From contig NZ_MSTQ01000011.1 in assembly GCF_001945365.1 (NCBI RefSeq), forward strand, positions 62,001 through 126,000: a DNA stretch of 64,000 bases. Direction: 5' to 3'. The notes under the pieces are model-generated. The model searched no databases and had not been told where the DNA came from. It saw nothing but the letters and a program-made list of their open reading frames with translations. The translations under genes and the position numbers were made by a program. This document shows, piece by piece, positions 33,846 through 43,057 of this stretch (positions within the stretch are counted from its first letter, which is position 1; each line of letters begins with the position of its first letter). The stretch comes from Pseudomonas reinekei (GTDB taxonomy: Bacteria; Pseudomonadota; Gammaproteobacteria; Pseudomonadales; Pseudomonadaceae).

Positions 33846-33935
33846 TGTGGGAGCGAGCCTGCTCGCGAATGCGGTGTATCCGTCACATAAGTGCTGGATG
33901 TGCCGCCGTCTTCGCGAGCAGGCTCGCTCCCACAG
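33846..33935. repeat. REP doublet between urtA and urtB
   Basis: TGTGGGAGCGAGCCTGCTCG and its mirror image form 24-bp arms separated by about 40 bases. In ABC importer operons, a hairpin after the binding-protein gene often protects that message and lets the binding protein be made in excess of the membrane subunits. Confidence 0.9.
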
Positions 33936-33984
33936 GGAATTGTGTCGGACCGGGTCACTGCTTCAGGTCCGACATCCTGTAGCT

Positions 33985-35250
33985 TTAGTTGCTCTTCATC
34001 GCGTAGTCCGGCTTCTTGTCGTTACCCGGGATGAACGGGCTCCATGGCTGAGCGCGGATCGGGCCTTCGGTCTGCCATACCACGTTGAACTGACCGTCCG
34101 CCTGGATCTCGCCGATCATCACTGGCTTGTGCAGGTGGTGGTTGGTCTTGTCCATGGTCAGGGTGTAGCCGGACGGCGCGGCAAAGGTCTGGCCGCCGAG
34201 GGCTTCACGGACTTTGTCGACGTCGGTGGACTTGGCTTTTTCAGCGGCCTGCGCCCACATGTGGATGCCGACGTAAGTGGCTTCCATCGGGTCGTTGGTC
34301 ACCGCTTTGTCGGCGCCCGGCAAGTTGTGTTTCTTCGCGTAGGCTTTCCAGTCAGCGACGAATTTTTTGTTCGCCGGGTTTTCAACCGATTCGAAGTAGT
34401 TCCACGCCGCGAGGTTGCCCACCAGCGGTTTGGTGTCGATCCCGCGCAGTTCTTCTTCGCCCACCGAGAACGCCACGACCGGCACGTCGGTCGCCTTCAG
34501 GCCCTGGTTGGCCAGTTCTTTATAGAACGGCACGTTGGAGTCGCCGTTGACGGTGGAGATGACCGCCGTCTTGCCGCCGGCCGAGAATTTCTTGATGTTG
34601 GCGACGATGGTTTGATAGTCGCTGTGGCCGAACGGGGTGTAGACCTCTTCGATGTCCTTGTCGGCCACGCCTTTGGAGTGCAGGAACGAACGCAGGATCT
34701 TGTTGGTGGTGCGCGGGTAGACGTAGTCGGTGCCGAGCAGGAAGTAGCGCTTGGCGCTGCCGCCTTCTTCGCTCATCAGGTATTCAACGGCCGGGATCGC
34801 TTGCTGGTTCGGCGCGGCGCCGGTATAGAACACGTTCGGCGACATCTCTTCGCCTTCGTATTGCACCGGATAGAACAGCAGGCCATTGAGCTCTTCGAAC
34901 ACCGGCAATACCGATTTACGCGAGACGGACGTCCAGCAACCGAATACCACGGCGACCTTGTCCTGGGTCAGCAGCTGGCGGCCCTTTTCGGCGAACAACG
35001 GCCAGTTGGACGCCGGGTCGACGACCACCGGTTCCAGCATCTTGCCGTTCACGCCGCCCTTGGCGTTGATCTCGTCGATGGTCATCAACGCCATGTCCTT
35101 GAGCGACGTTTCGGAGATCGCCATGGTGCCGGACAACGAATGCAGAATACCGACCTTGATGGTCTCGGCGGCCTGGACAGTCCAGGTCATGCCCATTGCG
35201 GCAATCGATGCCGAGAGTGTGAAAGCCTTGATCAAACTGCGACGCTTCAT
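33985..35250 (-). CDS. urtA: Urea ABC transporter substrate-binding protein UrtA
   Basis: A 421-residue periplasmic binding protein of the LivJ type. The N-terminus KRRSLIKAFTLSASIAAMG has a twin-arginine-like signal peptide ending near VQA. The mature part has the UrtA segments KVGILHSLSGTMAISETSL, GCWTSVSRKSVLPVFEE and GTDYVYPRTTNKILR. It is the first gene of urtABCDE. A sigma-54 promoter lies at 35315-35330, about 65 bases upstream of the ATG, so expression should rise under nitrogen limitation. Confidence 0.96.
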   Translation of the reverse strand: MKRRSLIKAFTLSASIAAMGMTWTVQAAETIKVGILHSLSGTMAISETSLKDMALMTIDEINAKGGVNGKMLEPVVVDPASNWPLFAEKGRQLLTQDKVAVVFGCWTSVSRKSVLPVFEELNGLLFYPVQYEGEEMSPNVFYTGAAPNQQAIPAVEYLMSEEGGSAKRYFLLGTDYVYPRTTNKILRSFLHSKGVADKDIEEVYTPFGHSDYQTIVANIKKFSAGGKTAVISTVNGDSNVPFYKELANQGLKATDVPVVAFSVGEEELRGIDTKPLVGNLAAWNYFESVENPANKKFVADWKAYAKKHNLPGADKAVTNDPMEATYVGIHMWAQAAEKAKSTDVDKVREALGGQTFAAPSGYTLTMDKTNHHLHKPVMIGEIQADGQFNVVWQTEGPIRAQPWSPFIPGNDKKPDYAMKSN

Positions 35251-35314
35251 TGTGCGATCTCCATGAACTTATGAATTTTCTTGGTGGCAGATGCGGACTA
35301 CTGAAGCTGTGTTT

Positions 35315-35330
35315 TGCAAGGGCTGTGCCC
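35315..35330 (-). promoter_or_regulatory. Sigma-54 promoter of urtABCDE
   Basis: Read on the minus strand: GGGCACAGCCCTTGCA, with GGCAC (-24) and TTGCA (-12) at consensus spacing. It differs from the ureD promoter at only two positions across 16 bases. Confidence 0.85.
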
Positions 35331-35380
35331 GGTCGGGCAAAGGCAGGTAAATGTCGTTTTAGAGCGGTTGCGCGGTTTGA

Positions 35381-35422
35381 CGGCGCACCATGAGGGGACG
35401 GCTTGCGTGCACTGGTGCGCCG
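35381..35422 (-). promoter_or_regulatory. Candidate NtrC-type enhancer upstream of urtA
   Basis: A perfect 10-bp inverted repeat, CGGCGCACCA and TGGTGCGCCG, has a 22-base spacer and lies about 50-90 bases upstream of the sigma-54 promoter. The GCACCA/TGGTGC cores match NtrC half-sites, but the spacing is wider than in a classical NtrC dimer site. It may be two half-sites or another regulator's operator. Confidence 0.45.
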
Positions 35423-35444
35423 CGATGCGCCACATTGGGGCGAG

Positions 35445-36455
35445 TCAGCGGCGGCGCATCAGGCCGATGAAGAACAGGCCGCCGATCGCGGCGGTGGCGA
35501 CGCCGATGGGCAGGTCTTCCGGGGCGATCAGGGTCCGTGCGGCCACGTCGACCCACACCAGAAACACACTGCCGAGCAACACGCACACCGGCAGCAATCG
35601 ACGGTGCTCCGCGCCGACCAGTCGCCGCGCAATGTGCGGCACCATCAACCCGACAAACCCGATCGAACCGCTGATCGACACCAGGACCCCGGTCATCAGC
35701 GAGGCAATCACAAACACCCGCAACCGCACCGATCGCGCATTCAATCCCAAGGTCACCGCAGTCTGTTCGCCCGCCATCAAAGCATTGAGCGGTCGCGCCA
35801 TGCCGAGCAGCAGCACTAACCCGAGCAACACACTGGCGGCCGGCACCGCGAGCAGTTCCCAGCGCGCCAGCCCGAGCCCGCCGAGCATCCAGAACATCAC
35901 CGCCGAGCTGGCGCGATGGTCGCCCATGAACAGCAGCAAGTTGGCCACCGCCATCATCACGAACGACACCGCCACGCCACACAGCAGCAGGCGATCACTG
36001 TCCAGGCGGCCATGGCGGCTGGCGATCATCAGCACCACCAGCATGCTCAACAATGCTCCGATGAACGCGGCAATCGGCAGCGTCAGCAAGCCAACGATTT
36101 CACCGACATGCAACACCACGATTACCGCGCCCAACGTTGCGCCGGAGGTGACACCGAGCAAGTGCGGATCGGCCAGCGGATTGCGTGTGACGGCTTGCAG
36201 CACCGCACCGATCAACGCCAGGCCAGCGCCGACCAGTGCTCCGAGCAACATGCGCGGCACGCGGATCAGCCAGACGATATGCTGCTGCCCGGCGCTCCAG
36301 TCCGGCACACCGAAGCCAAACAGTTTGTGCAGCAGAATCCGCCACACCACGTCAACCGGCACCCGCGCCGGGCCGAAGCCCAGCGACACTACGCACGAGA
36401 CCAGCAACAGTGCACCGAGGGCAATCAGCAACAGGGCGTAGCGACGATTGATCAT
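35445..36455 (-). CDS. FecCD-family ABC permease (iron-siderophore/corrinoid type)
   Basis: A 336-residue inner-membrane permease of the FecCD/BtuC family with about ten helices. The N-terminal text contains LIRVPRMLLGALVGAGLALI, and the conserved loop reads GSIGFVGLMVPHIARRLVGA. It overlaps the preceding binding-protein gene by four bases and forms one operon with it and the ATPase gene. The likely cargo is a siderophore, haem or corrinoid. PAO1 has a similar three-gene ABC set beside its cob genes, as I remember it, so corrinoid/cobalt-related uptake is plausible but unproven. Confidence 0.88.
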   Translation of the reverse strand: MINRRYALLLIALGALLLVSCVVSLGFGPARVPVDVVWRILLHKLFGFGVPDWSAGQQHIVWLIRVPRMLLGALVGAGLALIGAVLQAVTRNPLADPHLLGVTSGATLGAVIVVLHVGEIVGLLTLPIAAFIGALLSMLVVLMIASRHGRLDSDRLLLCGVAVSFVMMAVANLLLFMGDHRASSAVMFWMLGGLGLARWELLAVPAASVLLGLVLLLGMARPLNALMAGEQTAVTLGLNARSVRLRVFVIASLMTGVLVSISGSIGFVGLMVPHIARRLVGAEHRRLLPVCVLLGSVFLVWVDVAARTLIAPEDLPIGVATAAIGGLFFIGLMRRR

Positions 36456-37402
36456 GCGCCGTGGAAGCCCTTGGCCAGGGTTTCGACCGCCAGCACGTTA
36501 TCGATCCCCGGCGTGGCCTGCACGTAGGGGATGACGATGAAACGCTGGTGCTTGATCGCGTCCACCGATTGCAGCGCCTTGTTGCTGCGCAGGAATTCAA
36601 TTTTCTGTTCGGCTGTGACTTCGCCGTAGTCGACGATCACGATCACCTGCGGGTTGCGCTCGACCACGTTCTCCCAGTTGACCCGGGTCCAGCTCGCCTC
36701 GACATCGTCAAGAATGTTGCGCCCGCCCGCGGCGTCGATCAGCGCTTGCGGCATGCCCAGGCGACCGGACGTCATAGCCCGGTCTTCACCGCTGTCATAC
36801 AGGAACACCCGGGGTTTATCGGCCGGCAGGTCCTGGCGAACCTTGGCGACTTGCGCCTGCATCTGACGGATCACGGCATTCGCGCGATCCTGCACGTCGA
36901 AGATTTTGCCCAGGTTACGCAGGTCGTTGTAGGTGTCTTCAAGGCTGGCCGGTGGGCGCTTCATTACAAAGGCGCAGGACTCGGTCAGCTCGTAGACATT
37001 GATGCCCAGCGGTTGCAGGGTTTGTGGCGTGAGGTCGCCGCCCACGCGCATGCCGTAATCCCAACCGGCGAAGAAGAAGTCGACATTGGCGTTGAGCAGG
37101 GTTTCCACCGAGGGGTATTTGGCCGCCAGTTCCGGCAAGCCATCGAGGATGCTCTGCATCTGCGGCGTCACCGCTTTCCAGCCACTGACGCCGCTGTAGC
37201 CGACCATCTGCGGCTTGAGGCCGAGGGCGAGCATCATTTGCGTCATGTTGATGTCGTGACTGACCGCGTGTTTCGGCGCCTGCTGGAAGGTCACTTCGCG
37301 GTTGCAGCTCTGGATCGTCAACGGGTAGTGCGTCGCCTCGGCAAATGCCTGGGCGCTGCCCAGCAACAGAATGAGGAAAAGACTGGAGCGCAGCAAATTC
37401 AT
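36452..37402 (-). CDS. Periplasmic substrate-binding protein of the FecCD-type importer
   Basis: A 316-residue class III (TroA/BtuF-fold) binding protein. Its Sec signal peptide ends near residue 21 (LILLLGSAQAFA). Typical segments include APKHAVSHDINMTQMMLALG and AGGRNILDDVEASWTRVNWE. It sits between ATPase and permease genes with four-base overlaps on both sides. Two cysteines in the mature part (in IQSCNREV and ESCAFVM) could form a disulfide. The ligand cannot be decided from sequence. Confidence 0.87.
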   Translation of the reverse strand: MNLLRSSLFLILLLGSAQAFAEATHYPLTIQSCNREVTFQQAPKHAVSHDINMTQMMLALGLKPQMVGYSGVSGWKAVTPQMQSILDGLPELAAKYPSVETLLNANVDFFFAGWDYGMRVGGDLTPQTLQPLGINVYELTESCAFVMKRPPASLEDTYNDLRNLGKIFDVQDRANAVIRQMQAQVAKVRQDLPADKPRVFLYDSGEDRAMTSGRLGMPQALIDAAGGRNILDDVEASWTRVNWENVVERNPQVIVIVDYGEVTAEQKIEFLRSNKALQSVDAIKHQRFIVIPYVQATPGIDNVLAVETLAKGFHGA

Positions 37403-38187
37403 GGTTGGGTTATCCAGGTTATTCGAGGGTAGCCGTGCAAGGGGTGCTCATCGATCAGCGCGTCGACGCCGAAGACGTTGCGCAGCAACGAGGCATTGAG
37501 GACTTCTTTCGGTGAGCCGCTGGCTACGATGCGGCCGTGATTGATCACGTACAGCCGGTCACAGAATGCGGCGGCCAGATTCAGGTCATGGATGCTCGCG
37601 AGGGTGCCGATCTTCAAACGCTTGACCAACTGTAACAACTCCAGCTGATAGCGCGGGTCGAGGTGATTGGTTGGCTCGTCAAGGATCAACAATTGTGGTT
37701 GCTGGGCCAGCGCGCGGGCCAGGATCACCCGCTGTTTTTCGCCCCCGGAAAGGGTGGTGAACGCATGGTTTTCGAAGCCGTTGAGACCGACGGATTCCAG
37801 GGCCTGGCAGGCGAGGTTTCGATCCTCGACCGTGTCGGCATCGAACAGGCCTTTGTGCGGCGTACGGCCCATGGCGACCACTTCTTCGACGGTCAGGCCG
37901 AAGGCATCGGGAAACTCCTGAAGCACCACGGCGATGCGTTGCGCGCACCAGCGTGAGGATTGCTGCCAGACGTTCTGATGGTCGAGCCGGACCTCGCCGC
38001 TTTCCGGCTTGCTGAAACGCCAGGCACAACGCAACAGGCTGGTCTTGCCGCTGCCGTTGGGGCCGATCAACCCGACAAACTCGCCGGCGGCCACGTGCAG
38101 CGAGGCATCACGCAGCTGGAACTGGTGATGACAGTGGCCGTGACCGAGGGGTGTCCAGGCGAGGTTTGTGAGGTTCAGCGAGGTCAT
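37399..38187 (-). CDS. ABC transporter ATP-binding protein (FecE/BtuD type)
   Basis: A 262-residue ATPase with Walker A GPNGSGKTS, Q-loop VLQEFPDAF, signature LSGGEKQRVILARAL, Walker B LLILDEPTNHLDP and the switch His in IHDLNLAAAF. It is the first gene of the three-gene importer operon (ATPase, binding protein, permease). Upstream is the perfect 32-bp inverted repeat at 38214-38289, so the promoter must be short or lie upstream of that element. Confidence 0.92.
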   Translation of the reverse strand: MTSLNLTNLAWTPLGHGHCHHQFQLRDASLHVAAGEFVGLIGPNGSGKTSLLRCAWRFSKPESGEVRLDHQNVWQQSSRWCAQRIAVVLQEFPDAFGLTVEEVVAMGRTPHKGLFDADTVEDRNLACQALESVGLNGFENHAFTTLSGGEKQRVILARALAQQPQLLILDEPTNHLDPRYQLELLQLVKRLKIGTLASIHDLNLAAAFCDRLYVINHGRIVASGSPKEVLNASLLRNVFGVDALIDEHPLHGYPRITWITQP

Positions 38188-38213
38188 GCAATGGCTCTGA
38201 AGGTGAAACTAAT

Positions 38214-38289
38214 GGCGCCATCGCTGGCAAGCCAGCGCCTACAGGGGACGTGCACTTCCTGTAGGCGCTGGCTTGCCAGCGATGGCGCC
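38214..38289. repeat. Perfect 32-bp inverted repeat
   Basis: Arms 38214-38245 and 38258-38289 are exact reverse complements with a 12-base loop. The sequence (TGGCAAGCCAGCGCCTACAG core) belongs to a different REP family from the GAGCCTGCTCGC elements. It lies between the ABC importer operon and the PepSY gene on the same strand and may act as a transcription stop. Confidence 0.92.
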
Positions 38290-38350
38290 CGAAAAGGGTG
38301 ATGCGCGGGGGAAGTCTACATGGCTGATCCTCCCGCGCATCTCAGCTGCT

Positions 38351-39733
38351 TCAAGATGAAGATGAAGCCGACTCAGTTTGTCGGGTGAAGCGCGACAGCA
38401 CCAGTCGGTCGAGCAGCCAAACCACCACCAGCGAAGCCCCCACCAACGGGAATGCGACCGCCAGTGCGAACATGATGACCATCGCGGTTTTCCACTTCGG
38501 CAGGTCGTGGCGCAGCGGCGGTACGCCGAGCTTGCCTTGCGGGCGTCGCTTCCACCAAATCACCACGCCGCTGACGGCGCTGAGCAGGATCATCAGGCAG
38601 ATCAGCAGCACGATGATCTGGTTGACCACACCGAACATCTTGCCCTCGTGCAGCATCACGCCGATTTCCGTGGCGCGGGCGACGGCGCCGTATTGCTCGT
38701 AGCGCACGTCGGCAAGGACCTTGCCGGTGTACTGGTCGACGTGGAGGGTGGCGTCGTTGCGTGGGTCGTCGGCGAACACGGCGATGGTAAAGACGCCGGT
38801 GGCGGTGGTCGGGAAGGTGATGCTGTAACCCGGTTCGACCTTGCTCCGGGTGGCGATGTTTTGCACGTCTTGCAGGCTGATGGTCGGCGCGGCCGGGCCG
38901 GCGTCCGCACCGCCGTGGGCCATGTGTTCGGCGTGATCACCGGACATCGGCATCGGTGTGTTTTCCATCGCCCAAGGCACGGTCTGGCGGGTGGCGCTGT
39001 TGAGGCTGCGGGCCTCGACGTCGGACGTCGGCACGTTGTCCCACATCGCCGCCGGGAAGACGTTCCATACGGCCGCGTATTGTTTGCCCCAGAACCCGGT
39101 CCAGGTCATGCCGCTGAGCAACATCAGCAGCAACAGGGCGGCGCCCCAGAATCCGGTGACGGCATGCAAATCACGCCAAAGCACCCGCCCGCGACTGCTC
39201 AGGCGTGGCCACAAGATGCCGGCCGCCTGGCCACGCGGCCACCACAGGAACACCCCGGAAACCACCAGTACCACGCCCCACCCGGCAGCCAGTTCCACCA
39301 GCCGGTCACCGACAGTGCCGATCATCAATTCGCCGTGAATTGCCCGGGCGATGGCTTGCAGGTTCTTCTTCGCGTCCTGATCACCAAGGATGTCGCCGTG
39401 GTATGGATCGACGAACACGTTCAGCTCGGTGCCGTCATTGATCACGACAAACTGGGCGCTGCGTTCGGCGCTGACCGGTGGCAGGTACTGCGTGATCGTG
39501 GCTTGTGGATACGCGTCTTTCACGCGCTTGAGCAAGTCATCGGCCGGAATCGTGTGATGGCCGGCCGGGACGTTGAGCAGGCTGCTGTACATCAATGAGT
39601 CGAGCTGCGGCTTGAACAGGTAAATGGTGCCGGTCAGGGCCAGCATCACCATGAAAGGCGCAACGAACAATCCGGCATAGAAATGCCAGCGCCACGCCAG
39701 GTTGTAGAAATTCACTTTGGGCTGTTTCATCAC
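38351..39733 (-). CDS. PepSY-associated transmembrane protein (PiuB-like)
   Basis: Encodes 460 aa with four main transmembrane helices (for example WHFYAGLFVAPFMVMLALTG near the N-terminus) and PepSY domains in the periplasmic loops. A histidine/methionine cluster (MPMSGDHAEHMAHGG) sits in the large loop and may bind metal. Such proteins are commonly linked to TonB receptors and reduction of metal ligands. The gene follows oprC, with a 108-base gap containing a REP hairpin, so it belongs to the copper block. Confidence 0.85.
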   Translation of the reverse strand: MMKQPKVNFYNLAWRWHFYAGLFVAPFMVMLALTGTIYLFKPQLDSLMYSSLLNVPAGHHTIPADDLLKRVKDAYPQATITQYLPPVSAERSAQFVVINDGTELNVFVDPYHGDILGDQDAKKNLQAIARAIHGELMIGTVGDRLVELAAGWGVVLVVSGVFLWWPRGQAAGILWPRLSSRGRVLWRDLHAVTGFWGAALLLLMLLSGMTWTGFWGKQYAAVWNVFPAAMWDNVPTSDVEARSLNSATRQTVPWAMENTPMPMSGDHAEHMAHGGADAGPAAPTISLQDVQNIATRSKVEPGYSITFPTTATGVFTIAVFADDPRNDATLHVDQYTGKVLADVRYEQYGAVARATEIGVMLHEGKMFGVVNQIIVLLICLMILLSAVSGVVIWWKRRPQGKLGVPPLRHDLPKWKTAMVIMFALAVAFPLVGASLVVVWLLDRLVLSRFTRQTESASSSS

Positions 39734-39792
39734 GTGTGCTCCGCATTGGCTGGATCTTTTAGTTGTCTGTTTTGCGGTTGCTGTGCAACCGA

Positions 39793-39836
39793 TCGCGAGC
39801 AGGCTCGCTCCTGCAGGGGAGCGAGCCTGCTCGCGA
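39793..39836. repeat. REP hairpin between oprC and the PepSY gene
   Basis: TCGCGAGCAGGCTCGCTCC and its exact 19-bp reverse complement are separated by six bases. Same family as the urease-cluster REPs. It could separate expression of oprC and its downstream neighbour. Confidence 0.9.
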
Positions 39837-39841
39837 AGCTT

Positions 39842-41971
39842 TTAGAAACTCATGTCCACCTTGGTCCAGAGCGTGCGCCCCGGTTCCTTGATGGCTTGCG
39901 GGTCATTGGCCGGGTAGCCGAAACCGGCGTTGCCGGCCAGGTTCAAGTGTTCGGCGTAAGCCTTGCCGAACAAGTTGTCGACGCCGCTGCTGACCTTCCA
40001 GTGCTGGTTGATCCGATAGGCGCCGTTGAGGGAGAACACGCCGAAGCCCGGCGTCTTGTCGAAGTCCTTGCCGACCACGTTGCCCTTGTTCTGGTCGATA
40101 CGGTTTTGCGCGGCGACCACTCTCCACAGTGCGCCGGCGCTCCAGTTATCTTCGCTGTAGGTCAGGCCGAAACGTGCATCCAGCGGTGGCATTTGCGGCA
40201 ATGCACTGCCATCGCTGCTGTTCTTGCCCCAGGCGTAGGCCAGGGTCGCATCGGCTTTCCAGTGGTCGGTAAAGTTGTAGGCGGCGCCCAGTTCGCCACC
40301 CATGACTCGCGCGTCGATGTTCTCGGCTTGCGAGGTCATGCCCATCATGCCAGGCGTGTAGTTGAACAGGATGTAGTCGCGGACCTGGCCGACGTAGCCC
40401 GAGGCCCAGGCTTCCAGGTCTTCGGTCTTGTATTGCAAGCCGAAGTCGAGCTGGGTGGTTTTTTCCGGTTTGATCGAGTCGAAGGCATTCACCGATCCGA
40501 CAGGGCCGGAGTTGGGCGAAAACAGCTCCCAGTAATCCGGGAACCGCTGGGTGTGCCCGACGCCCGCGTATAACGTGGTCGGGCTCTCGGCCAGGTCGTG
40601 TTCGTAGCGGATGAAGCCGCTGGGCAGCGTGTCAGCGCGGGTGTCATCGGCCGTCGGGTTCGGGCGGGTCATCATTCCCGAGCCGGTGGTCTGGCGAAAA
40701 TCCTTGGCTGAAGCGCGGTCCAGGCGTGCACCGCTGATCAAGCGATCACGCTCGGCGGCGTACCAGGTCAGTTCGCCGAACACCCCGTAGTTATGGAAGT
40801 CGGCATCTTTGGTGTAGGGCAGGTCCTTGTAGGTATCGACGCCCATGGCACTGCGCTGACGGTGTTCGTTGGTCTGCGCATCGATGCCGCTGATCAACTG
40901 CACATCGGCCCAGCGCCAGGTGCCCTTGATTCGCGCGCCGAGGGTACGGCGGTCGACGCTGGACGCCATAGGCCCGGCCATCATCCCGATGCCGGACGGC
41001 GTGCGCAGGGTGTAGTTGTCCATCACATGGTCGGCGTAGTTGTAGTAGACCTGCGCCTCGAGTTTTTCCAGCACATCGCTGATGTTGGATTTCTCGAAGC
41101 GCAGGCCCAGGCTTTCGCGCTTGAATTGCGAGCCGTCCATGCCGCGACCGGCGTACCGTGCCTCGCCGTCGCCCTTGCCGGCGGTCAGCTCCAGCAGGGT
41201 ATCGGCGTCCGGGGTCCAGCCCAGTGCGACGTCGCCGTTCCATTTGTCATAGCGCGAGGCGACGGTGTCGTTGTTGCCGTCCTTGTAATCGTCGGCCTGG
41301 GCGGTGTTGCCGATCACCCGCACATAACCCAGTGGCCCGCCTGCGGCGGCGTCCACCACTTTGTCGAAGCGGCCATTGGAACCGGCCAGCACGCTGGCGT
41401 TAACCCGTGTGCCGAGTTCGCCGAAGCTTTCTGGCTCGCGGTCGAAGAGGATGGTCCCAGCCGAGGCGCCCGGGCCCCAGAGTACGGTCTGCGGGCCTTT
41501 GATGACGGTCAGTTTGTCGTAAGTCTGCGGCGAGATGTACGAGGTGGGTGCGTCCATCCGGCCGGGACAAGCGCCGAGCATCATGCCGCCGTTGGTGAGG
41601 ATGTTCAGGCGCGAACCGAACATGCCGCGCAGCACTGGATCGCCGTTGGTGCCGCCATTTCGCACCTGGGCAAAACCCGGGATGGTTTTCAGATAGTCCG
41701 AGCCATCGCTGGCCGGCACCGGCTGGCGCGGGTCTTTCGGATTGGTGACGATGGTCAGCGGCGAACTGGGAGCAATGGCGGTGATGACCGTCGGGCTCAG
41801 TTCTTCAGGGTGACCGGTGTGTCCATCGGCCAGCACCGGAGGTGTCAGCAATGCCCCGCACAGAATGGCGGTGGCGTGCCGGTAACGAATGCTGGATTCG
41901 TTTTGGGTAAAAGAGGCTTGGGCAGGGCTCAAGCGTGTGTCAGCAGAAAACCTGGACATGACAATTTCCAT
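39842..41971 (-). CDS. oprC: TonB-dependent copper receptor OprC
   Basis: A 709-residue outer-membrane beta-barrel with a plug domain. The N-terminal part has a signal-like segment ending near VLADG, the plug (DGSDYLKTIPGFAQVRNGG) and the OprC-specific loop GACPGRMDAPTSYI with Cys135 and Met139, a CxxxM motif I recall as the copper-binding site of P. aeruginosa OprC. The C-terminus ends VDMSF with the terminal aromatic expected of outer-membrane proteins. The start could be 41971 or M5 at 41959. Copper repression of oprC is known in P. aeruginosa; here the promoter is shared with, or follows, the DUF2946 and PCu(A)C genes. Confidence 0.93.
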   Translation of the reverse strand: MEIVMSRFSADTRLSPAQASFTQNESSIRYRHATAILCGALLTPPVLADGHTGHPEELSPTVITAIAPSSPLTIVTNPKDPRQPVPASDGSDYLKTIPGFAQVRNGGTNGDPVLRGMFGSRLNILTNGGMMLGACPGRMDAPTSYISPQTYDKLTVIKGPQTVLWGPGASAGTILFDREPESFGELGTRVNASVLAGSNGRFDKVVDAAAGGPLGYVRVIGNTAQADDYKDGNNDTVASRYDKWNGDVALGWTPDADTLLELTAGKGDGEARYAGRGMDGSQFKRESLGLRFEKSNISDVLEKLEAQVYYNYADHVMDNYTLRTPSGIGMMAGPMASSVDRRTLGARIKGTWRWADVQLISGIDAQTNEHRQRSAMGVDTYKDLPYTKDADFHNYGVFGELTWYAAERDRLISGARLDRASAKDFRQTTGSGMMTRPNPTADDTRADTLPSGFIRYEHDLAESPTTLYAGVGHTQRFPDYWELFSPNSGPVGSVNAFDSIKPEKTTQLDFGLQYKTEDLEAWASGYVGQVRDYILFNYTPGMMGMTSQAENIDARVMGGELGAAYNFTDHWKADATLAYAWGKNSSDGSALPQMPPLDARFGLTYSEDNWSAGALWRVVAAQNRIDQNKGNVVGKDFDKTPGFGVFSLNGAYRINQHWKVSSGVDNLFGKAYAEHLNLAGNAGFGYPANDPQAIKEPGRTLWTKVDMSF

Positions 41972-42061
41972 CGAACAGTCGTAAACGACACGGCGGACAA
42001 CCGGTGCAATCCCTGTGGGAGCGGGTTGTCTCGCGAGCCGCGTGAAATCAGCGGTGGCTAT

Positions 42062-42508
42062 TTACGTGACGATGGGCGGGGCGCGGGTGCGGGCGCCGGG
42101 GAAGAAGGTTTGCCGGGCATGGCCCAGGCGCGGGGCGGGTATGGCGTACGTGTTGACGGGCGGGATATTGAAGGCGACGAAGGATCCGCCGCCGGTCAAT
42201 GCCGGGCAATTGAACAGCAGGCTGCAATAGCCGCATTTTTCCCAGATCGCATGGTGACCGGACGCTGGCGGGCAATGTTCGGCGGACGGTTGTGCACCGT
42301 GGTCGGCGTGGTCCATCGCCGACATGTCCATGCTCATGTCCATTGACATGCTCATCGACATTGAGGTGCTCTGACCCATCGGCATCGACTGAGAAATCAG
42401 TGGACCGATAAAGATCATCAGCATCGCAAACAGGCTGATCCAGCTGCCGCGCGTCAAACTTGATATCTGACGACGGTGTGCGGATGACCTGGCGCTTGGC
42501 GGGCGCAT
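42062..42508 (-). CDS. Methionine-rich DUF2946 family protein
   Basis: Encodes 148 aa. A hydrophobic segment at about residues 22-40 (GSWISLFAMLMIFIGPLISQ) is followed by a repetitive Met/Ser/Asp run (SMSMSMSMDMSMDMS) and His-rich text (DHADHGAQPSAEHCPPASGHH). Next come KCGYCSLLFNCP with three cysteines and a C-terminal tail. The Met/His/Cys content suits copper binding in the periplasm. DUF2946 proteins co-occur with copper genes, but the function is unproven. It lies 21 bases after the PCu(A)C gene and 90 bases before oprC. Confidence 0.82.
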   Translation of the reverse strand: MRPPSARSSAHRRQISSLTRGSWISLFAMLMIFIGPLISQSMPMGQSTSMSMSMSMDMSMDMSAMDHADHGAQPSAEHCPPASGHHAIWEKCGYCSLLFNCPALTGGGSFVAFNIPPVNTYAIPAPRLGHARQTFFPGARTRAPPIVT

Positions 42509-42529
42509 GGACGGATTCGGCTCAGTGGG

Positions 42530-43009
42530 TTACTGAGCGTGAGCGTGCTGTTGCGTGCCTTCGGGCGGCTGCTTCTGGACCGCCACTTCGACCGTCACGT
42601 CACCGGACTTCTCGAAATGCAGGGTCATCGGGAAGCGCTTGCCGTCGACGAGCAGGCTACGGTCTTTCAAGTTCAGCAGCATCACGTGGTAGGCCATCGG
42701 TGCAAACATGACATTGCCACCGGCAGGGATATCCACACCGGGAACCGGCTGCATTTTCATCAGGTCGTTTTGCATCACATGCTCGTGCAGCTGCGCTTCA
42801 CCAGAGATCGGTGAGTCGACGCTGAGCAAGCGGTCGGCGGTTTTGCCCGCGTTGTGAATGACGAAATAGGCGGCAACAGTAGGGGCGTTGGGCGGCAGTT
42901 CCTGCGACCACGGGTGAGCGATTTCCAGTGCGCCGACTTTGTATTCGTGGGCATTGGCAAAGCAGGCAGGCAGCAGCAACGCGGCCAGAACGATGATTTT
43001 GTTCAACAT
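42530..43009 (-). CDS. Periplasmic copper chaperone PCu(A)C family
   Basis: Encodes 159 aa with a Sec signal peptide of about 20 residues ending CFANA. The PCu(A)C motif is present: H-x10-M as HEHVMQNDLMKMQ, then HVMLLNLK, which together supply the copper(I)-binding His and Met ligands. The C-terminal tail is His/Gln-rich (QQHAHAQ). Family members load copper onto cytochrome oxidase assembly factors or buffer periplasmic copper. It lies between two DUF2946 genes in the copper operon, 48 bases after the first. Confidence 0.9.
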   Translation of the reverse strand: MLNKIIVLAALLLPACFANAHEYKVGALEIAHPWSQELPPNAPTVAAYFVIHNAGKTADRLLSVDSPISGEAQLHEHVMQNDLMKMQPVPGVDIPAGGNVMFAPMAYHVMLLNLKDRSLLVDGKRFPMTLHFEKSGDVTVEVAVQKQPPEGTQQHAHAQ

Positions 43010-43057
43010 GGCAGTTCTCCAGAGCGATTCAAAACGCAGGTCAATTGCGAGAAGGAA

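Noticed and set aside
34886..35266. Plus-strand open frame opposite urtA
   Set aside because: Antisense shadow; urtA is fully supported by motifs, operon context and promoter.
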